A stretch of DNA of 64,000 nt, from contig NC_053138.1 in assembly GCF_016808335.1 (NCBI RefSeq), forward strand, positions 14,811,900 through 14,875,899, in the 5' to 3' direction. Source of the DNA: Panicum virgatum (taxonomy: Eukaryota; Streptophyta; Magnoliopsida; Poales; Poaceae). The notes under the pieces are model-generated. The model saw nothing but the letters and a program-made list of their open reading frames with translations, had not been told where the DNA came from and searched no databases. Position numbers and translations under genes: made by a program. Below, one piece after another: positions 17,186 through 32,044 of this stretch (its first letter is position 1; each line of letters opens with the position of its first letter).

Positions 17186-18348
17186 CCATTGGAAGGGCCA
17201 ATGTTTAGATGTATATAACATCAAAAGAATCAGTTTTAGACCTGTACCATTAAAAGATGGCAATTCTTAGCAGCTTAGCATTTCTGTGAACTCAAGGTTA
17301 ACTCTGACCAATATAACCTTTGTTGACAGAACGATTTCAGCAGCGGTATAATATATAGTGCTGCCGCCGCTGGTTGTCGCCTGCTCCTTTCTCGCGAGTG
17401 CACTGCGGGGGCGTTGGGCTACTGGGAAAAGTAACGACTGTACCTGTGCATCTGTGTAGTTTAGGCCATAGAGCAAAATCGGCAGCTACCACAATGTTCA
17501 CCGGTAAAAAAAAAACATTATCTATCAGGATGACGGAAGCTAACAGATGCTAGATATTTTATCTGTAACATGTTGATCTTGTGATGGTACTCCCTCCTTT
17601 TCAAATAGTAGGTTGTTTTAACAAATCTAGATACATAGAAGTATTTATAAAAGTACTTGGAGAAAATGATGGAAGTATATAGAAGTTTATGTGACGTACT
17701 TAGGTTAGTTTGACATGGGATGGGCCTAAATTTGATCTAAAATAAATTAAGCTCATAAAATTTAGTGCAAATGATTTAGACTATTTGTAGAATCTAATTA
17801 ATTAGAAAGAAAATCATTCAAAGAACCAACATAAATATGTCCATTTGCATTATTTATACTCAATTTGTACCTGGATAGGATAAATAAATGGTTCAAAATT
17901 GAAATTGAATATTAGCTCAAATAGCAATGTCTAGGTATCGGCGTTGAGTTTGAACTCTACCCGAGAGAACAAGTTCGGACTATGGACTCTGAGATTAGAG
18001 ATGATAAAGAAAATTGATAAGGGACTCAACCTTTACTTTAAAAGGGAATTGGTATCAATGACTATATATGAACAATGGTTTCGATTATAGTGAACTAGGT
18101 TCAGTCTTAAACCGCACATAATTAAAGTCCAAAAGAGATTGAATAAACCTAGAAAAAACAAAATCTTCATGGTGCTGTGAAATTTTATATCAGAATTTCT
18201 ATTAAGAACCTGTAAACAATTAACATCTCGTTGTTAGCTAGCAAGTTTCATATTTAAATATTTTAAATGAGAATATTGAAATGAATAGAAATCTTTAAGA
18301 ATTTATTACTTTGTAATCTACTTCAACATACTTAAATAGAAGTAGTTT
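17186..18348. other. Intergenic between the two malate dehydrogenase genes
   Basis: Homology with the downstream copy stops near 17185. From about 17589 a Stowaway-type end (TA then CTCCCTCCTTTTCAAATAG) runs into AT-rich DNA, with no matching right end found. The remainder is AT-rich and without a convincing gene. Confidence 0.5.
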
Positions 18349-18351
18349 TTA

Positions 18352-18600
18352 GGGCAGTCCCAACCCAGACTCTACCATGGAGTCTAAGCCTCATATTTAT
18401 TGTGTTTTGCTGATGTAACAGTATATTTATGGAAGTGAGAGGGAGAGAAACCAAGACTCCAAGTCTTATTTAGACTCTAAGTCTTCACGCAAACCAAGAA
18501 TGAATGTAAGAGAGACAAATAGGCCATATAATCTATAGTTTCTTGTGATGGAGTCTTTGAGGCTTAGACTCTACGAGTGAAGTCTGCATTAGAACTGCCC
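18352..18600. mobile_element. PIF/Harbinger MITE, 249 bp, TTA target duplication
   Basis: Terminal inverted repeats are GGGCAGTCCCAACCCAGACT on the left and GGGCAGTTCTAATGCAGACT read inward from the right. TTA lies at 18349-18351 and 18601-18603. The size and 3-bp TTA duplication fit a non-autonomous PIF/Harbinger element. It lies about 200 bp upstream of the duplicated mMDH leader and so may form part of its upstream region. Confidence 0.8.
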
Positions 18601-18740
18601 TTACCCGAGCAAGTAGCAACACGCACAAGGATATTGTGTAATCTATATTTATATCTATTTCTAAAGTAGATAAAGTTTTCACTTAAATTTTTGTTTGGTC
18701 TGTCTTATTTTTTTGACACGTGGACTTCGGCAGGATATAG

Positions 18741-22531
<3,791 letters not shown>

Positions 22532-23013
22532 GCCCTTTGCACGGACTCTTAACAATTCATATCTCAAGCTGAGGAGATCGCTTGAAATTTTTGTTTGACT
22601 GCTTTTTCTGCCCCTCTTTTGCTGGGAAGTCGAGGCGTTGTGCTCCACAATAAAAACCCAGCGGCTTAGTTGCCAACCTGAACGAAACTTGTACCAGAAA
22701 CAACCGCACCGGTCACCAGTGCCTTTTGTGCTCGGCCAATGGCTTGGTGAGCCGTGACGGAAATGGGAACGGACTTGCCACTTGCTCGATCCCGCTTGTT
22801 ATTCTGTTATGTCGTACCAGGGCTTCATGATGCCACACTGGAATTCAATTATTGTGGCTGCTAGATACCAATGCGCTGTTCCTCCTGAGACTTTGCACTG
22901 TTGAGCCGAACATTGCTTGTTCCGGGCAAATTCCAGAGGTCGAAGCGACATGGTATGATTGCTGGCGGGGGATGTGTGGTTTTCAGATTGATTGGAGATC
23001 CAGGAACGAGCTT

Positions 23014-24449
23014 GTGAGTGATTGGTGAAGCGCGGCGCCACTATTTTCTGTCCTAGTGCGTGGCAAGTTGGTTGGAGCTTCGATCTGTCAGAGTATAAAC
23101 CCCAATGGATAGACAGTGCTGGTAAAAATTGTTTTCTTTACGTTGCAATAGATAAACATGAATGGCCGTTCGGCTTGCTGCAAACCATCGACGTTTTTGA
23201 CACCTACACTGCGACCAAAGCGAATGGCTCGATCCAGGCCCCTCTTGAGCTTACAGAGAGCTACGGTCTATGTTGCATGCTACTAGCATATAGTAGCATG
23301 TCGTATCTCTGCTGCACGTACATTTCATTTGCCGGTGCTCGTGGTACACGTTTCAGTCAGGTAGCCAAGTCAGTTCGCTGCTCGTAGCTGTCAGCCCATC
23401 ACCAATAATGCTCAAACTAAAACAGCGTAGAACTACATGATATCTCCTAATTTAAACAGTCATTTAAGAGTGGGGCAACGCCACCTCTGTCATGTCAGAC
23501 GTGCTACGGTTGTTTAAAGCGATCAAACATTTTCTAAACATGAGCAGAGGACACGAACACCGACTGGGAGTACTCACCATCTCTATCTTCAGTGGTACTG
23601 TCGTGGCAGAAGACTTGGGATTAAGGACTACTGACTTGGCAAAACAGAATGATTTATTAGGATGTAAATCTCAGTTGGGTCCCTCTATTTTTATTCAGGC
23701 TCACAGTGCACGCTTGAAAGCTAGTACCACCTTTGCTGTGCCAATCATCAACGTCATAAACTTTGCACAAGAACAGAAAAGAAAAAACAAGGTCACAGAA
23801 ATGCAGCAGGATAATGGTCAGATCTTCGACGGGACAAGCAACTAAGGCTTGCACGCAATGAGGTGTCACATACACTTTGCATCTCCAATCCTGTAGAGCT
23901 GTAACCACCGTTCAAGTGCCAGGTCAGCCAACCTTACCTTTCACTGTTGCTCTGGCACTGGAAGAACGATTCTGGACGCACATTTGTATACCAGCAGGGT
24001 TTCCCGATCACACTGGACTCTGTTTTCTGATGTACTAACCTATTAGTACTGTTAAGATAGGTAGTTATTGTTAGCATTGCACTTTTTATAGGTTACTTTT
24101 TGAATCTCATAATTGCACTTTTTTTATGGGACGGAGGGAGTAATAGCTTCGTGCACAGGGCGTGAGTACGCCATCGATCAAGCAGTAGGCTAAAGCGCAT
24201 GACCAGCACGTTCCTGCTCGAAGCGTGCAGGCTACAAGCCGAAGATCATTTTGTCAGAGACGGTTTTACTGCTGCTTAATGCTCAAGGCCGACTTGTTGG
24301 CGCCGGTCAGTTTCAGGTAAGGATCGGATAGAAATATAGAATACCTTTCGAGCACACTGAGATGGACGTGCGTACGCGTCTCTGAAAGAAAAACTGCAAG
24401 TGGGTCACCATGCACATAGATCACATCGACGCGATCTGCATCTAGCTAG
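23014..24449. other. Intergenic, no gene recognised
   Basis: Open frames at 23022-23387 and 23492-23845 have no domain or coding bias that I recognise. A Stowaway-type right end (GGGACGGAGGGAG followed by TA) lies at about 24128-24142, after 'gcactttttataggttac'-type sequence; its left end was not found. The last few hundred bases should hold the promoter of the phospholipase gene. Confidence 0.45.
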
Positions 24450-24451
24450 CG

Positions 24452-24459
24452 ATATAAAT
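24452..24459 (+). promoter_or_regulatory. TATA box of the phospholipase A1-II gene
   Basis: ATATAAAT lies 132 bp before the chosen start codon, with a clean leader behind it. This suits a transcription start near 24485. Position and sequence are the only evidence. Confidence 0.55.
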
Positions 24460-24590
24460 ACACCACCAAGAAGCTCAAACAATCTATAGCAGAGCCTCAG
24501 CCAAACTCAGCTAGCTAGCAGCCAAAACAGAGGCGTAGCTGAGGCGATCGGTCGAGTTCATTGATCACCAAGTGGCAGGTAGGTGCGGCC

Positions 24591-27178
24591 ATGGCGTCGT
24601 CGTCGCCGTCGCCGATGCTTGGAAGCATTGCCAACAGGTGGCGCGAGCTCCAGGGCGCGGGCTCGTGGGCCGGCCTGCTCGACCCGCTCGACATCGACCT
24701 GCGCGCGAACATCATCGCCTACGGCGAGCTCACGCAGGCCACCTACGACGGGTTCAACCAGGAGAAGCGCTCTCCCAACTGCGGCGCCTGCGTGTTCGGC
24801 TACGCGGACCTGCTGGCGAGCTCGGGCGCCGCCGCGGCGGGGAGCTACGCCGTCACCAAGTTCATCTACGCCACCTCGGCGCTGCCCGTGCCCGAGGCGT
24901 TCCTGGTCCTCCCGCTGCCGGAGCTGCTGCCGGAGTCGTGGAGCAGGGAGTCCAACTGGATGGGGTACGTCGCCGTCGCCACGGACGACGGCGTCGCGGC
25001 GCTGGGGAGGCGCGACATCCTCGTCGCGTGGCGCGGGACGATGCGGAGCCTCGAGTGGGTCAACGACTTCGACTTCACGCCCGTGTCCGCCGCGCCGGTG
25101 CTGGGCTCCGCGGCGGCGGCGAACCCGGCCGCCATGGTGCACAGGGGATTCCTGTCCGTGTACAGGTCCAGCGACCCGGATTCCAAGTACAACCAGTCCA
25201 GCGCCAGAGATCAGGCAAGTACTAGCTACTAGCGATGTCACCTCATCTCCCAGTTTTTAAATTTTAACTACAGTTAATTATTACCAGAAGACCGGAGCAA
25301 ATCGAAACTGATGCCACGCTTGGAATTAAAATCATGTTTAGTGCAAATTAAATTTCTAAAGAACTTGTGCAAAAATCCCTTGGTTCCAAACAGGACCTGA
25401 AGCATATCATTTCACCAGCAAAAATTGTTCACGGGCAACGTTTCATGGTTGTAGAGTTTAGACAGACATGAACACACACACGAAAGCATGCACATTGCAT
25501 GAATGCTTCAGTTGGGCCCACTTGTCGACCGCTGCTTTGCTTAAATCATGCATCCAAGCAGCGAGTTAGCTCGTAGTGCATGCGTGAAGATCCGTATTGA
25601 TGGCAGTCAGCGATACAGGAAGTTGCATTGAGGTATTGAACTTCGTCCGAATAAAAAAAAAACCCTCCATTTCCGGACGAGAGTAATACTAATCTTAGCT
25701 GATATTAGCTAGTAAATTAATTAATAAGTTAGATCATGACCTAGTAAGAGAAAGATATATAGCCTTAATTAATAGTTTCTCTATATGAATTGCAGACTAA
25801 TATTGTTAGTCGACTAGTCGTTCTAATCTGTAATGGCCAGCTAACTTCAGGTTATAACTAACATTATTAGCATAACTTTTCTGAAAACCGTCTATAAGGA
25901 AGTGGACAAGTGGTAAGACGACTATATGAACATTAATTGATCTGAATTTGGTTGAGCCCTACTAATAACCACAAGAGTAGAAATTAATCTTGGAAACAGC
26001 ACCTCGATCATGACATGTATCTAAAAGATGTTCTATTCACTATCAAAGGTACTCCCTTCTGTCCCAAATTATTAGTCGTTTTGGGTTGTCTAGATACATC
26101 AAATTTGCTATTTATCTAGACACATATCATGTCTATGTGCATAGCAAAATTGATGTATCTAAAAAAACCAAAACAACAAATAATTTGAGATGGAGGGAGT
26201 ATATGGCCACTACTTATACTGTGTGCATGCCCATGCATGGTGGACTAACCTCAACAATGTCAGCTTGAATAATGCTTTTGATTTCTTCAAGTATCTGACC
26301 TTCATTCTAACTATTTATATATCAGGAAAGTGGCAATGAGTTTTTAAAAAAGTTGACACTCAACCATAGTTGTTGGCATGGATACATGAAATCTAATATC
26401 TGCCCTAGATTTCTTTAACTACTTGAAATGGCATAGCGTGCGTCGCTCACCGTCTGTCATGAGCATTTGACTTTGCCGCATTGCAGCTGTTTCACATCCA
26501 CACGCCAAGGCCAAGCTAATCGCCGAATCGAATTGATGATCAGATGCTTTTTTGGTGAATCATCAAACGTGTGTGCAGGTTCTTGAGGAGGTCAGCCGGC
26601 TAATGGCGCTGCACAAGGACGAGGTGACCAGCATCACCGTCGTGGGGCACAGCCTGGGCGCGTCGCTGGCCACGCTCAACGCCGTGGACCTCGCCGCCAA
26701 CGGCGTGAACGCGCCCGCCGACTCCTCCCAGCCGCCGTGCCCCGTGACGGCCTTCGTGTACGCGAGCCCGCGCGTCGGGGACGGCAACTTCAAGAGCGCC
26801 TTCGCCTCGTTCCCGGACCTGCGGGCGCTGCACGTGAAGAACGCCGGCGACGTAGTGCCGCTGTACCCGCCGCTGGGGTACGTGGACGTGGCCGTGCCGC
26901 TGCCCATCGACACGGGGCGGTCGCCGTACCTGCGCCAGCCCGGGACGATCCCGACGCGGCACAACCTCGAGTGCTACCTGCACGGCGTGGCCGGGGAGCA
27001 GGGCAGCGGCGGCGGGTTCAAGCTGGAGGTGGACCGCGACGTGGCGCTGGCGAACAAGGGGGAGGACGCGCTCAAGAGCAAGTACCCCGTGCCCGCCGAC
27101 TGGTGGGTCGCCAAGAACAAGTGCATGGTCAAGGGCGCCGACGGCCACTGGGCGCTTCAGGACTTCGAGCAGATTTGA
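24591..27178 (+). CDS. Phospholipase A1-II (class 3 lipase), 2 exons, 407 aa
   Basis: This member of the plant phospholipase A1-II family (alpha/beta hydrolase, Lipase_3) hydrolyses the sn-1 acyl bond of phospholipids, and often other acylglycerols. Members act in membrane-lipid turnover and oxylipin supply. Exons are 24591-25214 and 26579-27178. The nucleophile motif GHSLGAS starts exon 2; the likely catalytic Asp is in NAGDVVP and the His in [10 protein letters not shown], completing Ser-Asp-His. The N-terminus has the family block RWRELQG...WAGLLDPLD and no plastid transit peptide or signal peptide, so it is probably cytosolic. An in-frame ATG at 24561 would add 10 residues; I prefer 24591, which begins MASSSPSPM. 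The intron uses a GC donor (CAG/GCAAGT) and holds a Stowaway MITE. A dead paralogue lies on the opposite strand at 31469-45256. The exact isoform is not assignable. Confidence 0.93.
26052..26199. mobile_element. Stowaway (Tc1/mariner) MITE, 148 bp, in the phospholipase intron
   Basis: Ends are CTCCCTTCTGTCCCAAATTA and, read inward from the right, CTCCCTCCATCTCAAATTA. TA dinucleotides flank it at 26050-26051 and 26200-26201. Both arms carry the matching GATACATC / GATGTATC block. Typical complete Stowaway. Confidence 0.88.
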
Positions 27179-27943
27179 TCCGCATCAGACATTCAGACTG
27201 GTGCGCTCGTGCTCGCACGCACCCTTGTGTCTTTCGTATCTCTCGTCTATGAATAACGAGTGACAACAATACAATACGGGTTTGAACTGGTAGCTTGTTG
27301 TCTTGTTGTGTCTCGATCGCCTCTTCCTACCGGCCTGACCGGAGGTCGATCAGGATTTATTCAGGCTTCGTCAGGAGTCGGTAAACAATTCTCGGTTGAG
27401 TGCCAATGTGCCGTGGTGTGATAATTCAGGAGCCAGTGATCTTGCATTCACCATCCAATTCAGTTCACAACATAACTGTGGATGCATGCATGGGAAACCT
27501 ACCGTATTGCTTCGGCCTACCGGAAAAGGAGGCGTTCCCGCTCACTCTCTTGGCGGGCCGCGCCGCTGGGCGTCGGGCACGTTCGCCGAGCTCGAAGCAG
27601 AGACGATGGCTCTGACAGAACGGTGCGAACCATCCCTGCGCCGGGAACGGCAGGACACCATGGCGCGCACCGTTGCCATGGTCTCTGGGGTTCTTGGCTC
27701 CGCCCATTCGCAGATTAGCTTCGTCTGCTACGGGAAGCCGACCGAACAACTCCGCGCCTCCGAAGACATGGACGCGCGCGGTCACCGTCTGCGAGGCCCT
27801 CCAAGCATCGGCGCCGAGCTCCACGAACTTGATGCAGAGGCGGCGCAGCACGTGCAGTGCAGGATGCGGCGGAGGCAGCGCTGCAGGGTTACCGATGAGG
27901 CTTTCTGCACATGAGATGCCGACGCGCGCACCCAGGTCCTGAT
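27179..27943. other. Phospholipase 3' UTR, then an unidentified GC-rich segment
   Basis: The 3' UTR occupies roughly the first 100-200 bp. From 27400 to 27950 the DNA is GC-rich, with overlapping open frames on both strands (longest 172 codons on plus, 163 on minus). I recognise no domain in any of them. A decayed gene fragment is possible; no function is proposed. Confidence 0.4.
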
Positions 27944-27946
27944 TTA

Positions 27947-28169
27947 GAGCGTCCACAATGATAATAGCCGTTACTGTAGTTTGCTGATGTAGAGGTGAGA
28001 GATGAAAGATAAGACTATTTTATACTATTGGACTCATACGTCTCTCATCGATTTTTAGACTACATAAAATAGATCAGTTATTTGCTCGTCGCTAGTGACT
28101 ACTTTTTCTCCTACTTTTCTATTGACATATCAAATCTAGCTAGATAAATAATTAGTCATTGCGGACGCC
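27947..28169. mobile_element. PIF/Harbinger MITE, 223 bp, TTA target duplication
   Basis: Ends are GAGCGTCCACAATGA and, read inward from the right, GGCGTCCGCAATGAC. TTA is present at 27944-27946 and 28170-28172. Interior AT-rich and non-coding. Confidence 0.78.
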
Positions 28170-28500
28170 TTACAAACCCTGGACGGTATTTCATTCGCCG
28201 TCCAGGGTAGAGGCCGCCCACGTTGGATCGACTTGTGCGGCTGTGATGCGGCCGCGTGGAGGTGTTGTCTGGGCCGCGAGGTGGTGCGGGCGCATTTCTG
28301 AGCCCATCAACAGCCCAATTTCTCTAGATATTTTGTTGCGCGTCTGTAAATTCTAAATTTCAGTGAAGAGATTCGGCCCACCCGTTTGTTTTTTTCGGTA
28401 ATGAAATCGCATGTAGTAGAACTGAATTCATCAGGCGGATAGAGTCGTACTTCTCCCATCGTGACAGATACTAATTTTCGCGCGACCACATGCGCGACGA
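28170..28500. other. Short intergenic stretch, no gene
   Basis: It includes a small inverted repeat ('ccctggacgg' / 'ccgtccaggg') at about 28177-28208 and no coding signal. It ends at the target site of the foldback element. Confidence 0.45.
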
Positions 28501-29719
28501 AAACGTGAGGAATTTTTTTTTATATTTTAACCCTTTTAAAACTAATATTTTATAAATAACCTCTCTCAAACTAAAATTCCAAGTAGTAGCATGGCGCGAC
28601 CCAACATTGAGTCACGCCAGAATGCATGGCGTGACCCAAGGAGGCTGCTAGCAGTGCGCAAAAATACAATCCGTTTAGCCATATTTCATTATTTGTTTTA
28701 ATTTGTAAATGGTCTCCTAAATTCTTGAAACTTGACATACACAATATATAAAGTGTCTGCATTCCATTTTAACTATTTGCACTCCAATACATTATGTGGG
28801 AAATGAGAAATCCAATTTCTAATTATGCTAAATGGTTAGGCTTAGCATATGTGCAGGATTACACTTAGCATAACTAGAATTTGGATTTTTCATTTTCTAC
28901 ATAATATATTGGAGTAAAAATGCTTAAAATGGAACACAAATACTTTATATATTGTACCTGTTAAGTTTCAAGAATTTAAGAGACTGTTTGGTAATTAAAA
29001 CAAATGACGAAATATGACTAAATGGATTGTATTTTTGCGCACTTAAAAGCAACCTCCTTGGCCAGTCACGGCAGCATGCTTAACACCCCGGAAACTAAAC
29101 ACACCCTATATTATTCTAATAACGGATGAACCCGAAGTTTAATTAACTAGTAAGCAATACAATTACAACATTCATATAAATTTTTTTCCCTCGAGACATC
29201 ATTAGATGCAAGTACTCATATGCAGGAACTCCACCGACTGGACTGACATATTATGAGATTAACAGAGTCTTTGCCCACCATAATAATGTTGATGAGAATA
29301 TCCCCTGTTAATATAAAAATAACTAGCCACATATCACACATACTCCATCCGTTCCAGAAAAAACTGTTTGTTTAGAAAATTTCATACATTTTAGTGAAAG
29401 ATGATCATGTTACCTCTAATTAAGGGCATGTACAATAGTTAAACACCATGCGTCTATATAAGTCCACGTAAGCAAAATGAGGTGACGTGACCATCATTAA
29501 ATGAGGAAACAATGTATTGTTGTCTACTATCTTGTCTACTACTCTGGCTCGTGCTCCCATTCAAAACAACATCAACTGTCGGCATCATCCATGCCATCAG
29601 CATGTGGCACTTGGTTTTAGAAGCTGCTACTGGACAGTTGCAAACCCGGATACTCCAGGTATAGCGGGCCAGGGTTCAGACATCCGATCCTTAGCACGGC
29701 CTCAAAAGAATCTAGCCGT

Positions 29720-30411
29720 TGTCGGAATAGCCTATTTAGTGTTGGTGGAGAGTGCCTCCGGATCGGACGAACACTACCACAATAAGGAAGTGCGCGAAGC
29801 AAACAACTCTGGACCAAACGCAAAGGCTTCGCTCAATCGAGCAAAATTCTCTCTCTATTCAATCTCCCTCATCAACGTACAGCGGATCGGGTATTTATAG
29901 GTGGTGGTTCACCTACCAATCCCCGTAATTACACTGTGATGCCCCATAACAACTATATTCTTGGAATATTCCAAAGACAAGGCCGTATTTTTACATCACT
30001 TGGAATATTCCAAAGACAAGACCGTATTTTTACATCACGTAGTGGATTACAGCTGGACTTCTACTGTTCCCCGGGCCCGGCTTCGTACGTCATCATATGT
30101 CAGCTCGGCCTTCGCTACCCTCGAGGGGCGCCGCTTCTGCTGTAGTTCTCGGGTCTTCGCCTGAATTCTTTAGTTTCTTCGCTTGGCTTTGCCAGGTGTC
30201 TTCGCCCAAGGGGCTTTGTGTCTTCGCATGGCTTCGCCAGGCGTCTTCGCCCGAGGGGCTTTGTCTCTCCGCATGGCTTCGCTTGGCGTCTTCGCAAGGC
30301 TCCCTCTCCGGCTCTTCGCAAGGCTTCGCTTGATTGCTCGAACATTGGACCCCGCATGGCTCCTTCGGCGCGCGAGTCTTCGGTCGATGGCCAAAGGTGG
30401 CGTCCCCAACA
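29720..30411. mobile_element. LTR-like fragment nested in the foldback element
   Basis: A 692-bp block begins TGTCGGAATAGCC and ends GTCCCCAACA. It contains a TATA-like 'gtatttatagg' and looks like a short LTR. A 'cttggaatattccaaagac' word is doubled at about 29958 and 29998. At 30175-30300 there are about three copies of a ~48-bp repeat built from 'cttcgcatggcttcgcc'. Flanking 5-mers do not match, so a solo LTR is only a suggestion. Confidence 0.4.
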
Positions 30412-30413
30412 TT

Positions 30414-30531
30414 TAGTACTAGTTGGAACCACCAACCGGTACTAAATGGTTCCCAGGACACTGCACGCGTTAGTACCGGCTCAATTTGCGGCCAGTAGTA
30501 ACACTAACGAATAGCTCTTTCTCTAATAGTG
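30414..30531. mobile_element. CACTA-type 3' end fragment
   Basis: Sub-terminal words GGTACTAAAT / TTAGTACCGG in both orientations, and a terminus 'ctaatagtg', resemble the ends of grass CACTA (En/Spm) elements. No left end was identified. Confidence 0.35.
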
Positions 30532-32044
30532 ATAATGTATTAGAGTGCTAATGGTTAAAATGGAACGCAAACACTTTATATATTATTCCTATTAAGTTTT
30601 AAAAATTTAGGATATTGCTTGCTAATTAAAACAAATAAAGAAATATGGCTAAACAGATTATATTTTTTTTGCACTCGGAGGTTTGGTCACGCCATGCATG
30701 CCGACGTGACTGGCCAAGGAGGCTGTGCAAGTGCGCAAAAATACAATCCATTTAGTCAATTTCATCATTTGTTTTAATTAGCAAACAGTCTTCTAAATTC
30801 TTGAAACTTAACAGGTACAATATATAGAGTATGTATGTTCCACTTTAAGCATTTGCACTCCAATATATTATGTAGGAAATAAAAAAATCCAATTTCTAAT
30901 TATGCTGAGTGAATCCTGCACATATGCTAAGTCTAACCATTTAGCATAATTAGAAATTGTATTTCTCATTTTCCACATAATGTATTGGAGTTCAAATAGT
31001 TAAAATGGAACACAGACATTTTATATATTGTGCCTGTCAAGTTTCAAGAATTTAGGAGACCGTTTACTAATTAAAACTAATAACAAAATATGACTAAACG
31101 ATTATATTTTTGCACATTGCTAGCCTCCTTGGGTCACGCCATGCATTCCGGCGTGACTCAATGCTGGGTCACGCCATGTAACTTGGCGTGACTAGCTCAG
31201 CTCATTTTGCCCCGTCAGCACCACATGAAAATCGATCTCGAGTCGCGCCACTGTGGCAGTTGAGTCACGCCACATGCAATGGCGCGACTCAGTTACAAGC
31301 AATGGCGCGACTCAGTTACAAGTCACGCCAAGTTTCGTGACGTGACCAAAAGGGCTACTTCTTGAAATTTTAGTTTGAGAAGAGTTATTTATAAAATATT
31401 AGTTTTAAAAGGGTTAAAATATAAAAAAAATCAAACGTGAGGCGCCTCGGTGTTTTTGCTTTGCTCCCTACTCGGCGTCATCTTCCTCCTCGCAGTCCAT
31501 CAAGCACCAGCGCCCGTCGGCGCCGTTCACCATGCCCCTGTTGTGCGGGACCCACCACCCGGGCGGCACCCCGTGCTCGTCCCGCAGCGCGTCGTACGTC
31601 TTGTTCACCAGCGCCACGTCCCGCGCCACCGCGAGCTCGAACCCCTCCTCCTCCGCCGCCGCGCGTGCCCGCCACGCCGTGCAAGTACACCTCGAGGTTG
31701 TGCCAGGTGCGCTCGTGCCCAGGGCTCCTCAGGTACGGGGACGCCCCGTGTCGATGGCCAGCTCGGCGCCGACGTCATGGTAGAACACGGCCGGGTAGCT
31801 CGGGGATGCTGTGGAACCGCTTCTTGAAGGCGGAGCCGCCGACGCGCGGGCTGGCGAACGCGAACGCGGTGACCGGGCAGGCGGCGGCCGGCGGGGCCAC
31901 GTTGTAGCCGTTGGCGGCGATGTCGAACGCGTTCAGCGTGGCGAGCGCCGCGCCGAGGCTGTGGCCCGTCACCGTGATGCTGAGCTCCTCGTCCTTGTAC
32001 TTGGCCACCAGGCTGCGCACCTCGCTCAACGCCTGCATCCGCCG

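Larger units (their letters stand above)
28511..31432. mobile_element. Large foldback / Mutator-like element with 10-bp target duplication
   Basis: The 2.9-kb element is bounded by the perfect direct repeat AAACGTGAGG at 28501-28510 and 31433-31442. Terminal inverted repeats of about 78 bp lie at 28511-28589 and 31355-31432, both containing 'atattttaaccc' and 'actaatattttataaataac'. A 9-11 bp duplication with long inverted ends fits Mutator-like elements. The interior is built of palindromic modules centred near 28845 and 30920, a half module at about 30536-30690, and many copies of TCACGCCA / TGGCGTGAC. No transposase frame is seen. It is interrupted at about 29090-30535 by other insertions. 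It lies about 26 bp beyond the stop codon of the dead phospholipase gene. Confidence 0.8.

Noticed and set aside
23022..23387. 121-codon frame downstream of mMDH copy 2
   Set aside because: Irregular composition, no domain, not supported by the duplicated unit, which ends near 23013.
24558..25241. 227-codon antisense frame over phospholipase exon 1
   Set aside because: Shadow of the true exon on the opposite strand; the composition is Arg/Gly/Ala-rich.
27396..27956. Possible gene fragment with frames of 172 and 163 codons
   Set aside because: No recognisable domain and no splice context; kept only as an unidentified GC-rich segment.
30175..30300. Regular repeats considered as a CRISPR-like array
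   Set aside because: Repeats are contiguous with no unique spacers, in a plant nuclear context inside a transposon.
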